Assembly: GCF_039555335.1 (NCBI RefSeq)
Contig: NC_092642.1
Span: 18,691,208 to 18,755,207 of the forward strand
DNA: 64,000 bases
Direction of reading: 5' to 3'
Source of the DNA: Amphiura filiformis
Taxonomy: Eukaryota; Echinodermata; Ophiuroidea; Amphilepidida; Amphiuridae
Below the pieces are notes generated by a model, which saw only the letters and a program-made list of their open reading frames with translations, was not told the DNA's origin and did not search any database. Of the stretch, positions 1-12,264 are shown piece by piece. Positions within the stretch are counted from its first letter, which is position 1. Each line of letters opens with the position of its first letter. Both the position numbers and the translations under genes were made by a program.

Positions 1-691
1 GAAGAGTTCTTATCTGTCATAAACACTAGTTGTAAACAAAATGAAATGGACAATACCACTAGCAATCCAGGGGGTGAATGTAAAGATGTTAAAATGGATG
101 CAGCATCAAGTAATAAGTTAACTGATGAAGAACAAAGTAGTTGTAGTAAAAGTACAGTGTCCAATCTCCAAAGAGACAAAATGTCATGTGATGGTGCTTC
201 TTCAAAGCTTAAATTAGAGGATTCTTCATTTCTGTTAGCTGGCCTACACACATGTGCTGATTTAGGTCCTACAATGCTGAGAGTCTTTGCACAGTGCCAA
301 AGTGCACATGCTTTAGCGTCTGTACCATGCTGCTATATGAAAATGACATGTGCTGTGGAGAATTCTAAAGCTAAATGTAAGGCAAATTTAGAACCAGGTG
401 ACTCCTTGCAAACTGGTGGGTTATTTGCTGATGATGTGAATATTGGAAAGTTTGAAAGCTACCCGCCAAGAAAATTGTTTGCGACAAATGAACCATCAGC
501 AGGTGATGCTAACACTGACCGAGAATTTGATGCAGAAAAAGTAGATTCACCTAGTGACTCTGATGGTGTATGCAGTAAACCTGGCTTCCCAATGAGTCAA
601 TGGGTCAATGGTCAGAAGGGATGTGATGTGGATTTTGAACCACTAGAACTTGGTTGTCATTCATTTGATGTGTATCATAACAGGTTAAAAG
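1..691 (+). CDS. METTL25-like: METTL25-like exon A (5' partial)
   Basis: Open in frame 1 from the window edge. The donor GT at 692-693 follows ...HNRLK and leaves one base of a split codon, completed by exon B as Glu. It holds the GLHTC, CCYMKM and GFPMS family motifs. Confidence 0.85.
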
Positions 692-3080
692 GTTAGTAGT
701 ATGATAGGTAACATGAAACACTTGAATTTGGAGTAATTTGTATTTTGTGTTTGGGGCTCGAGCAAACTGACATATGAAAAATTTGAGAGAGAACAAAATC
801 AGGACTCGGAGGATTGAACCCCAGTCGCTGGATTACTGGACTGATCTAGAGTCTACCCACTGCACTACCCGAGTTCACAGTAGCTACTCGGCCTATATAA
901 TATAATTTGTATCTACACATATAATTAGCAAATATTATTCGGTTTTTGTTACTGCGCATATCAACCTGCATAATTAAAGTAACAAATTATGCAAATCGCA
1001 GGTGCTGCACCCAACTAGTGCAATGATTCTATATCAATCCGCTGTTTTGAGTCTGTCAATTACAAGCGATTAAAGTATATGCTTAGGGATGAAATCAAAA
1101 CTAGACCAGCGCTTAATTAATCGCCGGTTCCGTCCGGTTGCCATAAATTAGAACAATAGAAACCAGACAGAACCGGTTCAACCTCCGGTCAAGTTTTGAT
1201 TTCATCCCTCATTGGAATAAACTTAAAAGAAACCATTTTTCAATATTCCCAATGAACAGCTGTACATGTAGACTGGATTAATTGTTCGAACCAATCCACT
1301 ACTCTCTATATTTTATATTGTTGTTTTCTGTAGAAAATGACCCCAACCTCATCATACAAGGCTACCGAGCACTATTGGAGATCTTGATACAGAAGCAGTG
1401 TCCATCCCTTATACAGAAACATGCTGGGTTACGACTAATTAAGAGAGCATTGGGGAAAATCAAGAAAGGGCATGAGATACCATTTGAAGAGTAAGTCACT
1501 TCAATCACATAACTCTGGCAGCTAAACATTATTATTATTTTATGAAAAAATTCAGACAATTTTCAAAATATATTTACACAAACATATTTTTTTTTGTCAG
1601 ATATTTCCAAGCTTTTGGTGATTTTTAAGGTCTTCAGAGCATCTTCCAGATTAAAAAAAAATAAAAATCATGACCGACCGACAACCCTATTTGGCAATAA
1701 AAAAGGAATTTTGTCTCCAAAGGACTGAGTACTCTTGTGGTTCATTTACCAATTCTAAATGTACCATGGGAGACTGGGAGTCTCAATTTAATCTACATAT
1801 GTTACCAAATAACAAGTTTTAAGTATCCACTTGACATGAAAGAGCAATGGGAGGCCTCATCAAATTTATGTTTTGGGTTCTAATCGGGAGGACTTTCATG
1901 AATTGATGAGGGCAGGAGGTGTACATTTTTCATGCAAAATTGCATGGGTGGAAGCATTCTTGGAAAACAATGTGGTACTTTTCATTTAAGGTTATGAAGG
2001 GTAGCATACCGTAAAACCCTGTCTACAAGCATATAGTGTGCTTCTGATGAAAGCTACATTAATCCAGTCGCCATTATGGAGTTTGAGCAAATAAATTACG
2101 GATCCAAGCATATACAAACAAGTATTATTTTAAGACTGATCTATTGTATTGGTATATTAACGCTTGCTTCGAATTAATTAAGCTTTTGTAAAAAACACTA
2201 TATATGCTTGTAGATGGGGTTTTACGGTATAACTTATGCCTGCAATTTGATTTCAGAGTGGCATGATGAACAAATTAATTAACATACTGATACACATTTG
2301 TATTTCTCACTAGCTATGCTGCAGCTGCATTGAAGAAGCTCAACTTAGAAGATGACCATGAAGCTAGCTGTGAGCTGTGTGATAGTTTACTACCACAATG
2401 GTGTAATCTCATTACATTTAATTGTGTGCGACAGTTATTAGGACCTGTTGTAGAAGCTCTGGTGCTTGTTGATAGAATGTTATTTCTACTTGAACAAGGT
2501 ATGAAAGTTTCTTGTATTTTTACTGAATTGATTTTATGTCTTTTCCATAACTTTGTAAATGTTGTCAGTTGATCTCAATTATGGGGCTGTGCGATAATTA
2601 TGAGCCCTGGTGGGAGGATAAAATTGGGGGGGGGGGGGGGGGGGGGGGGCAAGCGATTTTTGGCACACATTCATGGGATGTCTTTTTTTTTAAATAGAAC
2701 GCTCTAAAAAGGCTCAGGAAAACAGTACAGAAAAAGCTTAAATATGCAAATTTTCCTGTTTGCTGCACTTCGTAACCTGTATCAAGACCATTTAAGGTTT
2801 GCAAATTGGGATCCAAAAAATTTGGCATGTAGGGCCGGGGGGGGGCGGGCCGTGCGATTTTTGGCAGGCCGAGTGGGGGAGAGGAAGCAATTTTGGCAAG
2901 CTGTTTGGAAATTTTACCCCTTGGGGCTCATAATTATTGCACAGCCCTTATTTCTATCAAATAAATTATACTAAATTGCTTTTTGTTTCTTTTTTTATAG
3001 GTATTGATAGCCGACTGGTTCCCATCTTTGATCCTCGTGTGTCTCCAAGGAATTTTGTTCTCCTAGCAACAAAGAGATGA
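1..3080 (+). CDS. METTL25-like: METTL25/METTL25B-family protein, C-terminal part (4 exons, 5' partial)
   Basis: Spliced gene; coding exons 1-691, 1334-1490, 2314-2498 and 3001-3080 (TGA at 3078-3080). The frame is open from base 1, so the gene starts left of the window. Every junction has a GT donor and AG acceptor, phases agree (1, then 2, then 1), and 370 residues are visible. Seen: a GLHTCADLGPTMLRVF block at 241-288, a VPCCYMKM block at 322-345 and GFPMS at 583-597. These match the conserved motifs of this methyltransferase-like family, as does the C-terminal LVPIFDPRVSPRNFVLLATK ending. A long, poorly conserved, acidic insert separates the blocks. The SAM-binding N-terminal half is not in the window. 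Family knowledge: Rossmann-fold putative SAM-dependent methyltransferases, substrate not settled. METTL25 and METTL25B are hard to separate here: the insert favours METTL25 and the C-terminal tail resembles METTL25B. Confidence 0.87.
803..876 (-). repeat. tRNA-like sequence (tRNA pseudogene or tRNA-derived SINE head)
   Basis: On the minus strand there is an A-box-like TAGTGCAGTGGG and a good B box GGGTTCAATCC (plus 811-821). Ends ACTCGG and CCGAGT can pair like an acceptor stem. The central arms do not fold as a canonical cloverleaf, so I do not call a functional tRNA. It lies in the first visible intron of the METTL25-like gene. Confidence 0.45.
1085..1209. mobile_element. Short inverted-repeat MITE in METTL25-like intron
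   Basis: The left end AGGGATGAAATCAAAACT is matched in inverse by AGTTTTGATTTCATCCCT at the right, with further pairing inside (CCGGTTCCGTCCGGTTG and AACCGGTTCAACCTCCGG regions). About 125 bp, no coding capacity. Confidence 0.6.
1334..1490 (+). CDS. METTL25-like: METTL25-like exon B
   Basis: The acceptor TTTTCTGTAG ends at 1333 and the donor GTAAGT starts at 1491. It encodes the helical stretch with YRALLEILIQKQ and GLRLIKRALGKIKKGHEIPFE. Its reading frame fits the flanking exons exactly. Confidence 0.88.
2007..2229. mobile_element. MITE with TA-type ends in METTL25-like intron
   Basis: Terminal inverted repeats TACCGTAAAACCCTGTCTAC at the left and its near complement ending GGGGTTTTACGGTA at the right. 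They enclose about 220 bp with no ORF. TA at both ends fits a Tc1/mariner-type target. Confidence 0.6.
2314..2498 (+). CDS. METTL25-like: METTL25-like exon C
   Basis: The acceptor TTCTCACTAG ends at 2313 and the donor GTATGA starts at 2499. It encodes a segment ending GPVVEALVLVDRMLFLLEQ, the typical APxxETLILLDRxxYLxEQ region of the family. Confidence 0.88.
2583..2947. mobile_element. MITE with ~24-bp TIRs, TTAT flanks
   Basis: Left GGGGCTGTGCGATAATTATG and the matching inverse CATAATTATTGCACAGCCC at the right. TTAT lies on both sides (2579-2582 and 2948-2951). A 3-bp TTA duplication would fit PIF/Harbinger. It contains a poly-G run at about 2627-2649 and ends about 50 bp before the last METTL25-like exon. 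Confidence 0.6.
3001..3080 (+). CDS. METTL25-like: METTL25-like terminal coding exon
   Basis: The acceptor TTTTTTATAG ends at 3000. It encodes IDSRLVPIFDPRVSPRNFVL and then LATKR and TGA, a conserved family C-terminus. Confidence 0.9.
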
Positions 3081-3943
3081 GAAACTATACATGGACAGAT
3101 TACAAAAACATAAAGCTGAATTTATACTTGATCGCTTTTGCAGAAAAGCGATTCTCACACATGCTCAGTGTTTACTTGTTTTCAGAGCGTCAAGCCGATC
3201 AATCAATTCAAATCGCCGAGGCATGAACGATGTCGCTTTTGCTAGTTGAAGAAATCTTAACTTTCCATCAATATCATTGCCTTTCAGCTGAATCTATTTG
3301 CTAATCAATTTACCTTTCTCGATTTAATTAATTAAAAGCAATAATTATTCAGAGCAATGGATGCTCTAAACAATGTATTTTGTGGCATTTAGAATATTTT
3401 AATTGTCATCTGCAATTGCTATCACCATAATAAGTATAAAAGCTATAGCGACAAGCGATGTATCGCCAAATTCGGCAATTGCCCATCGCTTTCCACAAGG
3501 GGTGCATTTGTATCCATCACCTCAGTCTAAGACAAAGTTGAGTAGCAGAAGCATCTTGAAGATTGTGTGCACAACGTTTAGGCTTGGACTACTGCAAACA
3601 GACTTCTGTTAAATGATACAAGACTGAAATTGTTCATTTTTTCTAATATTATTATTTTGACTATTGCATCGGAGGTCAAAGCATCTGTTAAGTTAAAGTA
3701 AGCAATCTCGGTGTTGTTTACAGGTCCAGATGTTCCAGACAAACATCGGACTCTTTAACTCACTTGCTTTTCATATGCTGTTCTGCTTGCAGTTCTATCC
3801 AGTTGCGATGTATCAACTGCATACTACATTTTGATCAGCTCGTATTAAATCGGCGGGATTGTTAGGTTTTGACCACTACGCCGAAAAGTAGACCCAGGTT
3901 AAGAATGATATTGTTGACCTGTCTGGTCTATATTGTGTGTGTT

Positions 3944-3949
3944 AAATAA
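3944..3949 (+). promoter_or_regulatory. Candidate polyadenylation signal of METTL25-like gene
   Basis: First AATAAA that I find downstream of the stop at 3080. It would imply a 3' UTR of about 0.9 kb. No transcript evidence; purely positional. Confidence 0.25.
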
Positions 3950-5412
3950 AGTATAGACAAAGTATAGGACTTAAATAATAATTTGTGATACTTCTGGTGA
4001 GTTATCACAAGACAGTTCTCAAAATAAAATATATTGATAATGATATTAATCCGCAATGTTTTAAGGCCCACCGATTACAAGCTGATCAAACTATATGGTA
4101 AGAGCTGTTAGTCAGTGATCCACAATTGTGGAGCAACTTGCTATTTGTTGTTCACAACTCATACTTAGCTTGCTGATAATCAACAACTCAAGACACCTTT
4201 TTACATATTTGTTTTGTCTGGTACATCTGTAAATAGCAAGTTTGCAATTTGAGACTTTTATGTTGTTTCTGTACATTTTATATGTACAGTGTTTTTATCA
4301 ATTCAATTGTGTGCTGCTAGTATTTTACTAAATGATGATTTCCTTGTCAGCTTGGCTCTCTGACATTTTTTATGTTATTTAATAATAAATAATAGTAATT
4401 GCTGTATTCATTCACCCAGGGTATTGTTTATTTGCAAAATGCTTTATTATTAAGCACACTCACTGTTTGTTAAGCTTCTGAATTTGGCAACCTTGTGATC
4501 TAAAATCAGTGATTTTTTATGTTCTCATCTATGGGGATAAAATCAACAAAAGGCAAGGACATAGGTGCTCTAATTTCATATTTTAGGCTCCATTTTTGTG
4601 TTTAAAAAAACAACTTTTAAGTGTTATTTCAATGTCATAAATTGAAATAGAAAGATGCAACTTTGTGGGCCTCCCGGCCTACAGCTGTATCAAAATTCGG
4701 AAAGTTAGGACATGCAATGTTTTAATACTAACAAACTCTGGTCAGTCTATGGGTTTTTAAGACTTGTAAATGATGTAAAAAATAAGCGCCCACCTAATAT
4801 GACTTTGTTAAGCACCCTGGGTGCTTCATGGAATAAATATGGTATGTTTGGCCATCTTTAAAAGAAAAAGCTTTTTCTATTATTTTGTTGTCTTCCTGGT
4901 TTAGTAGTTGATAGTTATTACTTAAAGATGTTTTTTTAAACTTCCGTGGTCGGGGTACGCGCTGGTGAATTGCGATCGCGTAAAAGTGACAAGGTCGCCT
5001 AATACGCGCCGAACAGACAACCAATAGGTCAACCGACTTGTTGTCAAGTGCGTTGATCAGCCAATCAGTGTGATTGCTTATCTTTTCTGTGTGTACCCTT
5101 GTGTACGCGATACGCACAGGCACGACCACAGAAGTTTTAAAAAAGCAACTTAAGGGATGTAATATTGTTTTTTAGTAAATGGTTCACAAGTTCTCCCTAT
5201 TCCAGATAAATACAATGCTCATTTAAAAAAAATAAAAAAATGCATGATTTCTGACAATTTCAGTCACAAAATTCAAAGACTTGGAGCAAGTCTAAACATT
5301 TAAAATTTGTAGTATGGGGTATGTGTTTGCTCATAAATTGAATATTTTATGATAATTAGTTTACAAAGATATAAGACTAGAATTACGTGGTTCGTAATTA
5401 AGGTGGCCCCCA

Positions 5413-5655
5413 CAAAACTATACACCACATGAGGCCACCATATACTATCATAATACCAAGTTTGATATAATATTGGATGGCTGAGCATGATACCATAACA
5501 TATCGGATGAGTCATAAAAATATCGGACGGGCCAACGGCGAGTTCGATATTTGTATGACGAATCCGATATGTTATGGTATCATGCAAATAAGCCATCAAT
5601 ATTATCATTATTAGGTTTTCTTAACTCCTAATAACCCTGAAAACATAATTATGAA
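5413..5655. repeat. Foldback-containing repeat, copy 1 (uninterrupted)
   Basis: Contains an almost perfect hairpin: GCATGATACCATAACATATC at about 5486 is mirrored by its complement ending at about 5585. A second copy of the whole block lies at 5763-6480, split by a 422-bp insertion. This copy therefore shows the empty target site. Confidence 0.7.
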
Positions 5656-5762
5656 GTTGATCGGTGATTGCGTTTAAGCTGGAGAGTGGATTAATGAGAA
5701 TGAAGGCAAACTATGCAAATGAGCTCATTAATATTCATAAATATGCAAATAATGCAACACAA

Positions 5763-6480
5763 AACTATACAGCACATGAGGCCACCATACCCTACCTCCG
5801 TACCAAGTTTGATATAATATTGGATGGCTGAGCATGATACCATAACATATCAGGGGCGTAGCCAGCTTTCTTGGTCGGGGGGGGGGGGGCAAAATAAAAT
5901 TTTGGGGGGCACAGACGAAAAAAAAATGCAGTTGCATCATACAAGACTGTATGTCTTCGAGCTTCCCGAAAAGGGCCTCATTGGGATGATGTGCGTGCGT
6001 AGCGCGAAAAAATTGTATTTTACACTATTTTCGCCCATTATCCGCTAAAAAGGGCTTTATTGTTACAATGTGCTTGGCGTAAGCGCTGAAAAGTTTTGTA
6101 TTTTATACTATTTTGGCCCTGAATTTTGCTAGAAAAGGGGCTCCTTGCCCTTTTTCTTTTCTTTTGCCCTCCTGATTTTCTCGTTCATTTTTTGTCAGAG
6201 GGGAACTTTTTCTTTCATTTTTTTGTCAGGGGGGCACTCTGCCCCCCCTGCTCCCTGCTGGCTACGCTACTGTAACATAGCGGATGAGTCATAAAAATAT
6301 CGGACGAGCCAACGGCGAGTTCGATATTTGTATGACGAATCCGATATGTTATGGTATCATGCGAAATAAGCCATCCAATATTATCATTATTAGATTTTCT
6401 TAACTCCTAATAACCCTGAAAACATAATAATGAAGTTGATCGGTGATAGCGTTTAAGCTGGAGAGTGGATTAATGAATTT
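5763..6480. repeat. Foldback-containing repeat, copy 2 (interrupted)
   Basis: Direct copy of 5413-5655, starting at ACAAAACTATA and ending at the shared GGAGAGTGGATTAATGA. The hairpin is interrupted inside CATAACATATCGG by the hAT-like element at 5851-6272. Confidence 0.7.
5851..6272. mobile_element. hAT-like non-autonomous element with 8-bp TSD
   Basis: The left end CAGGGGCGTAGCCAGC is mirrored at the right by GCTGGCTACGCTACTG. It is flanked by TAACATAT (5843-5850) and TAACATAG (6273-6280), an 8-bp target duplication as made by hAT transposases. The uninterrupted paralogous site at about 5500 confirms both ends. No transposase is encoded; the interior is G- and T-rich filler. Confidence 0.78.
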
Positions 6481-6535
6481 GCTTCCGCCCGGACAAACAA
6501 ACAAAGAAAGAAACAAAGAAACAAACAAGGGAACA

Positions 6536-6637
6536 AACAACCATCTGGATGATAACATAAGCCCCACATATATGTGGGGGCCAAACAAACAACCATCTGG
6601 ATGATAACATAAGCCCCACATATATGTGGGGGCCAAA
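6536..6637. repeat. Two-unit tandem repeat, ~52 bp
   Basis: Two near-identical units of CAACCATCTGGATGATAACA followed by the palindrome CCCCACATATATGTGGGG. Confidence 0.75.
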
Positions 6638-7188
6638 AAAATGTGTTTTCCAAAAATTAGAATGCGTAACCTGAATGTCTTGGGGCTTGATTACAAAATA
6701 TGCCCTAAAAATATGAGTTTTTGGCCCGTATTTCCAAAAATTGGCCAAATATTAAAATTTGACTTTAATAGCCAGTTAGAACTAACAAAAGGATTAGTAT
6801 TTAGCTGTTTCATTTGACAAAACAGGATAATATGTGACATGATCATAGGGAATGAGCACATGTCAGCAATGTTCACAATTATAAGTTTTTTTCCATCATT
6901 TTCTGGCAGTTAATGAATGCTACATTTTGATGCAAACCCTATCAAAATCGGAAATGGTTACCTAATTATGAGCAATTTATCAATGGCTGAAAACAATATA
7001 AAACAAAAGAATTTGAACACTCATTCCTCTTGATCATGTCACATCCCAAATCCCAAAGAAAGTGCCTGGGAAAAAGTGCTGTTTTTCTGCAATAGGGAGT
7101 AAGTTCCACCTTGTTGCATTCTGCATGCTTTGGCTCCCCACCAATAATTCACCACCTGAGTCGGAGGGTACACATAAAGTATTGCACC

Positions 7189-7362
7189 CAGGCCCATAGC
7201 CAGGGGTGCAACAAAATCAGTTTTTTTAAAGCTTATATGGTCAAAAAAGGCCCAAATTTGGAGAAAAAAGACAATTTTTCACAAAATTTCCCCCCTCCCC
7301 ACCTTGGAAAAAAGTCTACTTTTTCAAAATCAGTACCCAAAAAAATCCTGGCTATGGGCCTG
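7189..7362. mobile_element. hAT-like MITE, perfect 8-bp TSD
   Basis: TIRs CAGGCCCATAGCCAGG and CCTGGCTATGGGCCTG. The target duplication ATTGCACC is perfect at 7181-7188 and 7363-7370. 174 bp with no transposase. Confidence 0.82.
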
Positions 7363-8384
7363 ATTGCACCACCCTTAATATTTGAGGAATTGATAAAAAT
7401 TACCACTCAAAATGAAGAGTTCCAATGCAAAAGCTGAATTGACACATGATCATTGGTACATGGTCCAAAATATTATTTCCTGCATATCAGTTGTGTCAGA
7501 TAGTATTATACTCTGACAGAGTAATGCATGCACAAATGTCAGTATGAGATGCTATCAAGTAATATGAGTCTGATGTTGACAAAATCAGATGTTAATTTAT
7601 GATCATCACATGGTCTCTGTGTTTTCCACAGACACATGTTAGCTTGTGTCCTTGGCCCAACACTATTAAAGGATGTCTCCAGCAATCACAACATTATGCC
7701 TAATATGATAGAAAATCAATTATCAAGCATGAATCGCATGGTTTTATTTGAAAAACAAACTCATATTGACCATAAAAATGAATTAGTACAGCCATCTCTC
7801 AACAAGCGATATTCAAAATTCCCAGGTGCGAAATTGTCCAGTGCAATGGCGTACATATGCGGTACTAGTAATATAATGAAGGCTAACAAAAATTAAGCAC
7901 AAGTAACCATGACATCATTGCACTAGACAATTTTGCCACAGGGATGTTGAATATCGAGAGTTGAGAGCCGACTGTTTTATTAATTTTATGATCAATGAGT
8001 TTGTTTTAAATAAACATACTGACAAATGGCAGATGACTATAGACTGTTCACGTCCACATCCTTTTGTGTTATTTGTGCTATAGAGGGTGACATCAACAAC
8101 TTTTTTTAATGCAAAGCCATTTTTGCCTTGGTTGTTACCATGGTTACTTGCACTCAGTGAATCATATAATGCACCTCACAGGTTTATTTAGGGACAGTTG
8201 ATAAAAATCTATTACTTGGCATTCTACATAAATCACAACATGCAAGAAACAAGTGAAAAGTGGTCAACAGCTTGACTCATTTTGCATGATTGCATCATTA
8301 TGAAGTTTGTTTTATCATTGAAAAAAATTTCACAATCATGACACAAAAATGTCACAAAATGTGGACCAGTGTAACATTAAAAGC

Positions 8385-9050
8385 TTAAGGGATCTAAAAT
8401 GAGCGTTTATTGCGTTTCGACAGTATTTTTTGTGGGACATGAGAGCACCTCAGACCTATCAAATTGCATTCTGAATACTGAAGCATGCTTTCTGATATCA
8501 AATAATTTTCATTTTTGAAAATCACAATATAATACAAATTTTATGACAAATTATAAAAATTTGATATTTTTCAAATTTTGATATATAACAGTCCTCGAAG
8601 TAAATTATATAAATCTAATGATATATTCTTAAAGTGTATGTAGCAGGGAGGAAAAGCCGACGGTCAATTGAAAATTTTGACCTTTAGTATTAAAGATATG
8701 GATTTTTTCCCAAAAGACCTAATTTTTTTTTTTTTTTTTGGGAAAAAAATCCATATCTTCAATACGAAAGGTCAAAATTTTCAATTGATCGTCGACTTTT
8801 CATCCCACCTACATACACTTTAAGTATAAATCATCAGATTTACAAAGTTTACTTCAAGTACTGTTAAATATCAAAAATATCAATTTTAATGATTTGCCAT
8901 AAAATGTGTATTAAATTGCGAATTTCAAAAAATCAAAATTATTTGATATCAGAATGATATTCTTCAGTATTCAGAATGCAATCGATATGTCTGATGTGCT
9001 CTAATGTCCCAAAATAAATACTGTCCATGCGTTCATACCCCAGCCCTTAA
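8385..9050. mobile_element. TTAA-flanked foldback element, copy 1 (666 bp)
   Basis: Long palindrome bounded by TTAA (8385-8388 and 9047-9050). The two arms of roughly 300 bp are diverged inverse copies and meet at a poly-T centre near 8730 (CCATATCTTC on both sides). Further copies are at 17998-18655 and 37517-38519. No ORF. TTAA targets are typical of piggyBac transposition, but the parent transposase is unknown. Confidence 0.75.
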
Positions 9051-11302
9051 TTAAGGCAGCTGTGTACTCTCAGATATGCATGTAGTAAAAGTGCCATAAC
9101 TTTGTAATTATTCACGCAAGACATGTAAAAGTATACATTTTATAAAGGCAAGACATCAATGAATCTCAATATAAGTACACCAGTTTTGGTGTAAAAACAA
9201 CAATTATGAAAAAAATCACAAAAAAGTGAATGTTTGTTTTTTTTTTTATGGTACATCATAAGAAAAAAACACTCTTTCAAAAAATTTTGTTTTGCTTTTT
9301 TCTTTATCTTGAGGCACCATTCCAAAAACATTTTTTTTAGTTTTTTGATATTGACCTTATTTTTGGAGATATTGACCATATAAGGCATCAAAATGAACTT
9401 TTTAAAATTCAGAACCGCCTATTTGAACAAAATGATGCCTAAAATTGGAAATAGACCAAAATATAAAAAAAATGAGAAAACCGTTTCTTAAGTCAATCAT
9501 GCTTTTTATGATGAGCATAATTGCTTACCTATAGATGCTGTATTTATTGAGTTATCGTGTACCTAAATCGTCATTTTACCGAGAAAATGAACATTGAAAT
9601 AAAGGCCGTTGTAAAGTGGTCACATTTTGCATTTTGATCGAAGCTTACAGGAGAATCGACAGTTCTTGTTTTTCTACCTTACATTACGTGAACATCGGGT
9701 AAATCCACAGCCCCTTGAGAGGTTTGAGCGAAATCTATTCATATCTTGGATGTTTAAATCGGGGAAAGAACTTGAAAAAATCACATTTTATCAGCTAAAA
9801 GCGGAGCCATTTGACCGCTAGGTTTTGTGAAATCAGTGCTTCGCGGTGTTTCCATAAGATCGCCACGCATGCAGATAAGCGTCAGCGTATCGTAGTGTAT
9901 ATTGTGCGTTACCAAATTGCGCGATACATAGCGATGAGTTGTTCTTGGCGTGTACCCTGCTGGTACAACAAAGATTTTCTTTCCTTTTAAATTTCAAACA
10001 CGAGTGGAATAGTGAAATAAAATCCTTAAAATATTGCAGTTGGAGTTTATAAATCTGGATTTTTATTCCTTGTATTTATAAAAAACATAACAAAGTACAA
10101 ACATATAAAAAAAAAAACTCAATTTCGCGAAAGAAACAATGTCTAGAGTACACAGCCGCGTTAAACATCATGGTATTGTATCAATTTTAGAATGAGTTTG
10201 GAGCCCATTAACTGAGGCCCACTGATTTTGATGCAACTGTTAAATCAGTAAAACACTATTTGAAGCTTTAAATAAATGACATAACAAAGTATAGTTTTAG
10301 CAAAGTGTCAACTTTATTTAAAGTTTTCATACATTGTTTCCATATGCATATTATGACTTCCATTCAAAACCCATACTCCAGGAAGATTTTGAAATTCCAA
10401 ACAATACAGTAAAATCCATTCCACATCCAAAAATGTTCACCAAGAAACAACAGAAAATGTGGTGTATTTTGGAATTCCACACAAATGTCCCAAATGATAG
10501 GTATAGATGAGTTGACCTCAATGTTTGCAACCACTCCACTGTTGCGGGCGTTTTAAAAACACGAGTCCTGTTCAAAATATGATGCACGCGCATACTGCCA
10601 GGCAAAAAACAATGGAAATTGTGATGATGCGTGCGCATACTGCCAGGCATTGACGTCAGAAGTCAACTATATAGTACTGTTACAAATCATTTCAAGATGC
10701 CCTGTATTCGCATTATGATACACAGAATCGCCAAGCAAAAAGTTATAATACATTGAAATAACTTTTAATGTTGAGTTATTAAAAGATTAGGAAAACATTT
10801 TAAAAAAACATTTTATTTCTATATCAAGAAGAAAGGTTTTAAAATGTTGTAAAGATTCATTTGTCAAATATTTTTTTGCAATGTTCATCTTTTGACAGCA
10901 ATTTAAACATGTTATAATTTACAATGTTTTGTTATAACTTTTCGGAAAGTTACTACAATGTTGATTATGCGACGGGAAAAAAAACCCTACCCTACGGGCG
11001 AACAGACTTTTCAAGTAGGGTCGATCGGTCAAGCCTTTTTCCTTGCACAGAAATTTTTCCCCAATTTCTTAAAATCTGGGTCACTCGGGCTGTAAAATGT
11101 TCAGGGTTTTTTTTCTTTGCCTTAATTCTCCATTTTAAACATTATTTGACAACCTTTGTGCAACCTTGCCCCTTGTGAGAATGTTCCAATGTGTTTGTGT
11201 TTGCTTGGCATCTAGGTAAAGTTCCATAAGCAATGATCATCACCTGTGGTTGTCTAGCAAGCATCCATTACATTATTTGTGTAGACCTGGGCTGGTGCAA
11301 TA

Positions 11303-11396
11303 TTTTGCTATATTGAGGGTTGAGAACCAGAAAACCGTAACTCATCGAGGGACCCTTTATGAGTTGATGCTTTCTGGTTCTCGACCCTTGATATGA
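11303..11396. repeat. Imperfect hairpin
   Basis: TATTGAGGGTTGAGAACCAG is mirrored by CTGGTTCTCGACCCTTGATA, with ACTCATCGAGG/TTATGAGTT pairing near the loop. Probably a small MITE remnant. Confidence 0.55.
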
Positions 11397-12022
11397 TACT
11401 TGGGCAGTGTCTCCCATCTCTCCAAAAGTGAGATGTATGGTATGACCACTTGCACCTCTTCCAGTCAGTATAGATGCTAGTATGGAAGAGATTGTGATCT
11501 CTTATGCCAATACTAACTTCTATCTATGAATCAAAATAGAGTCAAATTCTGTAAATTCATTCAATCTACTTTGACACTGAGGGGCGTGTGCAATATCCCA
11601 CCGTACAATGATATCACATTATCATTTTTAATATATCACAATGCAATATCTTTTATGCTTTCAAAGATGTAAGCATATAAATTTATATTGAGAGATTATA
11701 GGTCCATACACATAGTGTATAGTACACTGAATCGGACAAAATATCAAGCAAAGATTAACTGTAATGTCACAAAAATGCAACAGAGATGCCTGATAGCTTA
11801 GTCATGCACTACTGGTAACTTTCACCACCTAATCAGATGGAATCTATGGCAGAGTCATTTGCATAATTGACATTTCATCAAAACCATCGCTACATATCAA
11901 TCAGAGCAACCCAAATTCAAGCATCGCTTCACATTCCACAAAATGACATTTGGTATCGCAAATACCAATACAAGAATTTGACCACAGTTTGAAGCAAGTG
12001 TCTATTGTCCACATCCACTTTG

Positions 12023-12264
12023 TCACCTCTGCTCAATCTCCATGTGATGCTCCCCATTCACCCTTGGAGCTGGTATATCTAACAAGGCATTACCATTGCT
12101 ACCATTTATTTCTATAGGCCTAGATGCTGCTAATAATGTGTCCATCATGCCTCCAACCTCTTCAAGAGTTCTGTGATATTTCAGTTCGTTGCTGATGGCA
12201 TCTTCTAGTTTTTGAAACTGACTGGTGAGGTCATCTGATTGGCTTATTACTGAGCCGTAGATAT
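12023..12264 (-). CDS. UTP15: UTP15 exon 11 (residues 452-531 and stop)
   Basis: Acceptor TTTTCTTACAG. Encodes [20 protein letters not shown], then [20 protein letters not shown] and a short divergent tail ending HMEIEQR. TGA at plus 12025-12023. Confidence 0.93.

Larger units (their letters stand above)
3081..12022. other. Intergenic region between convergent METTL25-like and UTP15 genes
   Basis: No ORF here looks like a real protein. It holds the probable 3' UTRs of both genes and many repeats, listed separately. Small ORFs (for example 4794-5129 on the minus strand and 7636-7896 on the plus) have no recognisable domain or splice context. Confidence 0.6.

Noticed and set aside
803..876. 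Functional tRNA gene
   Set aside because: B box and acceptor pairing are present, but the D and anticodon arms do not fold properly.
7636..7896. 86-residue ORF
   Set aside because: No recognisable family, no splice sites, surrounded by repeats.
10651..10658. Perfect CRE palindrome TGACGTCA
   Set aside because: Isolated, far from any promoter; a single 8-mer is expected by chance.
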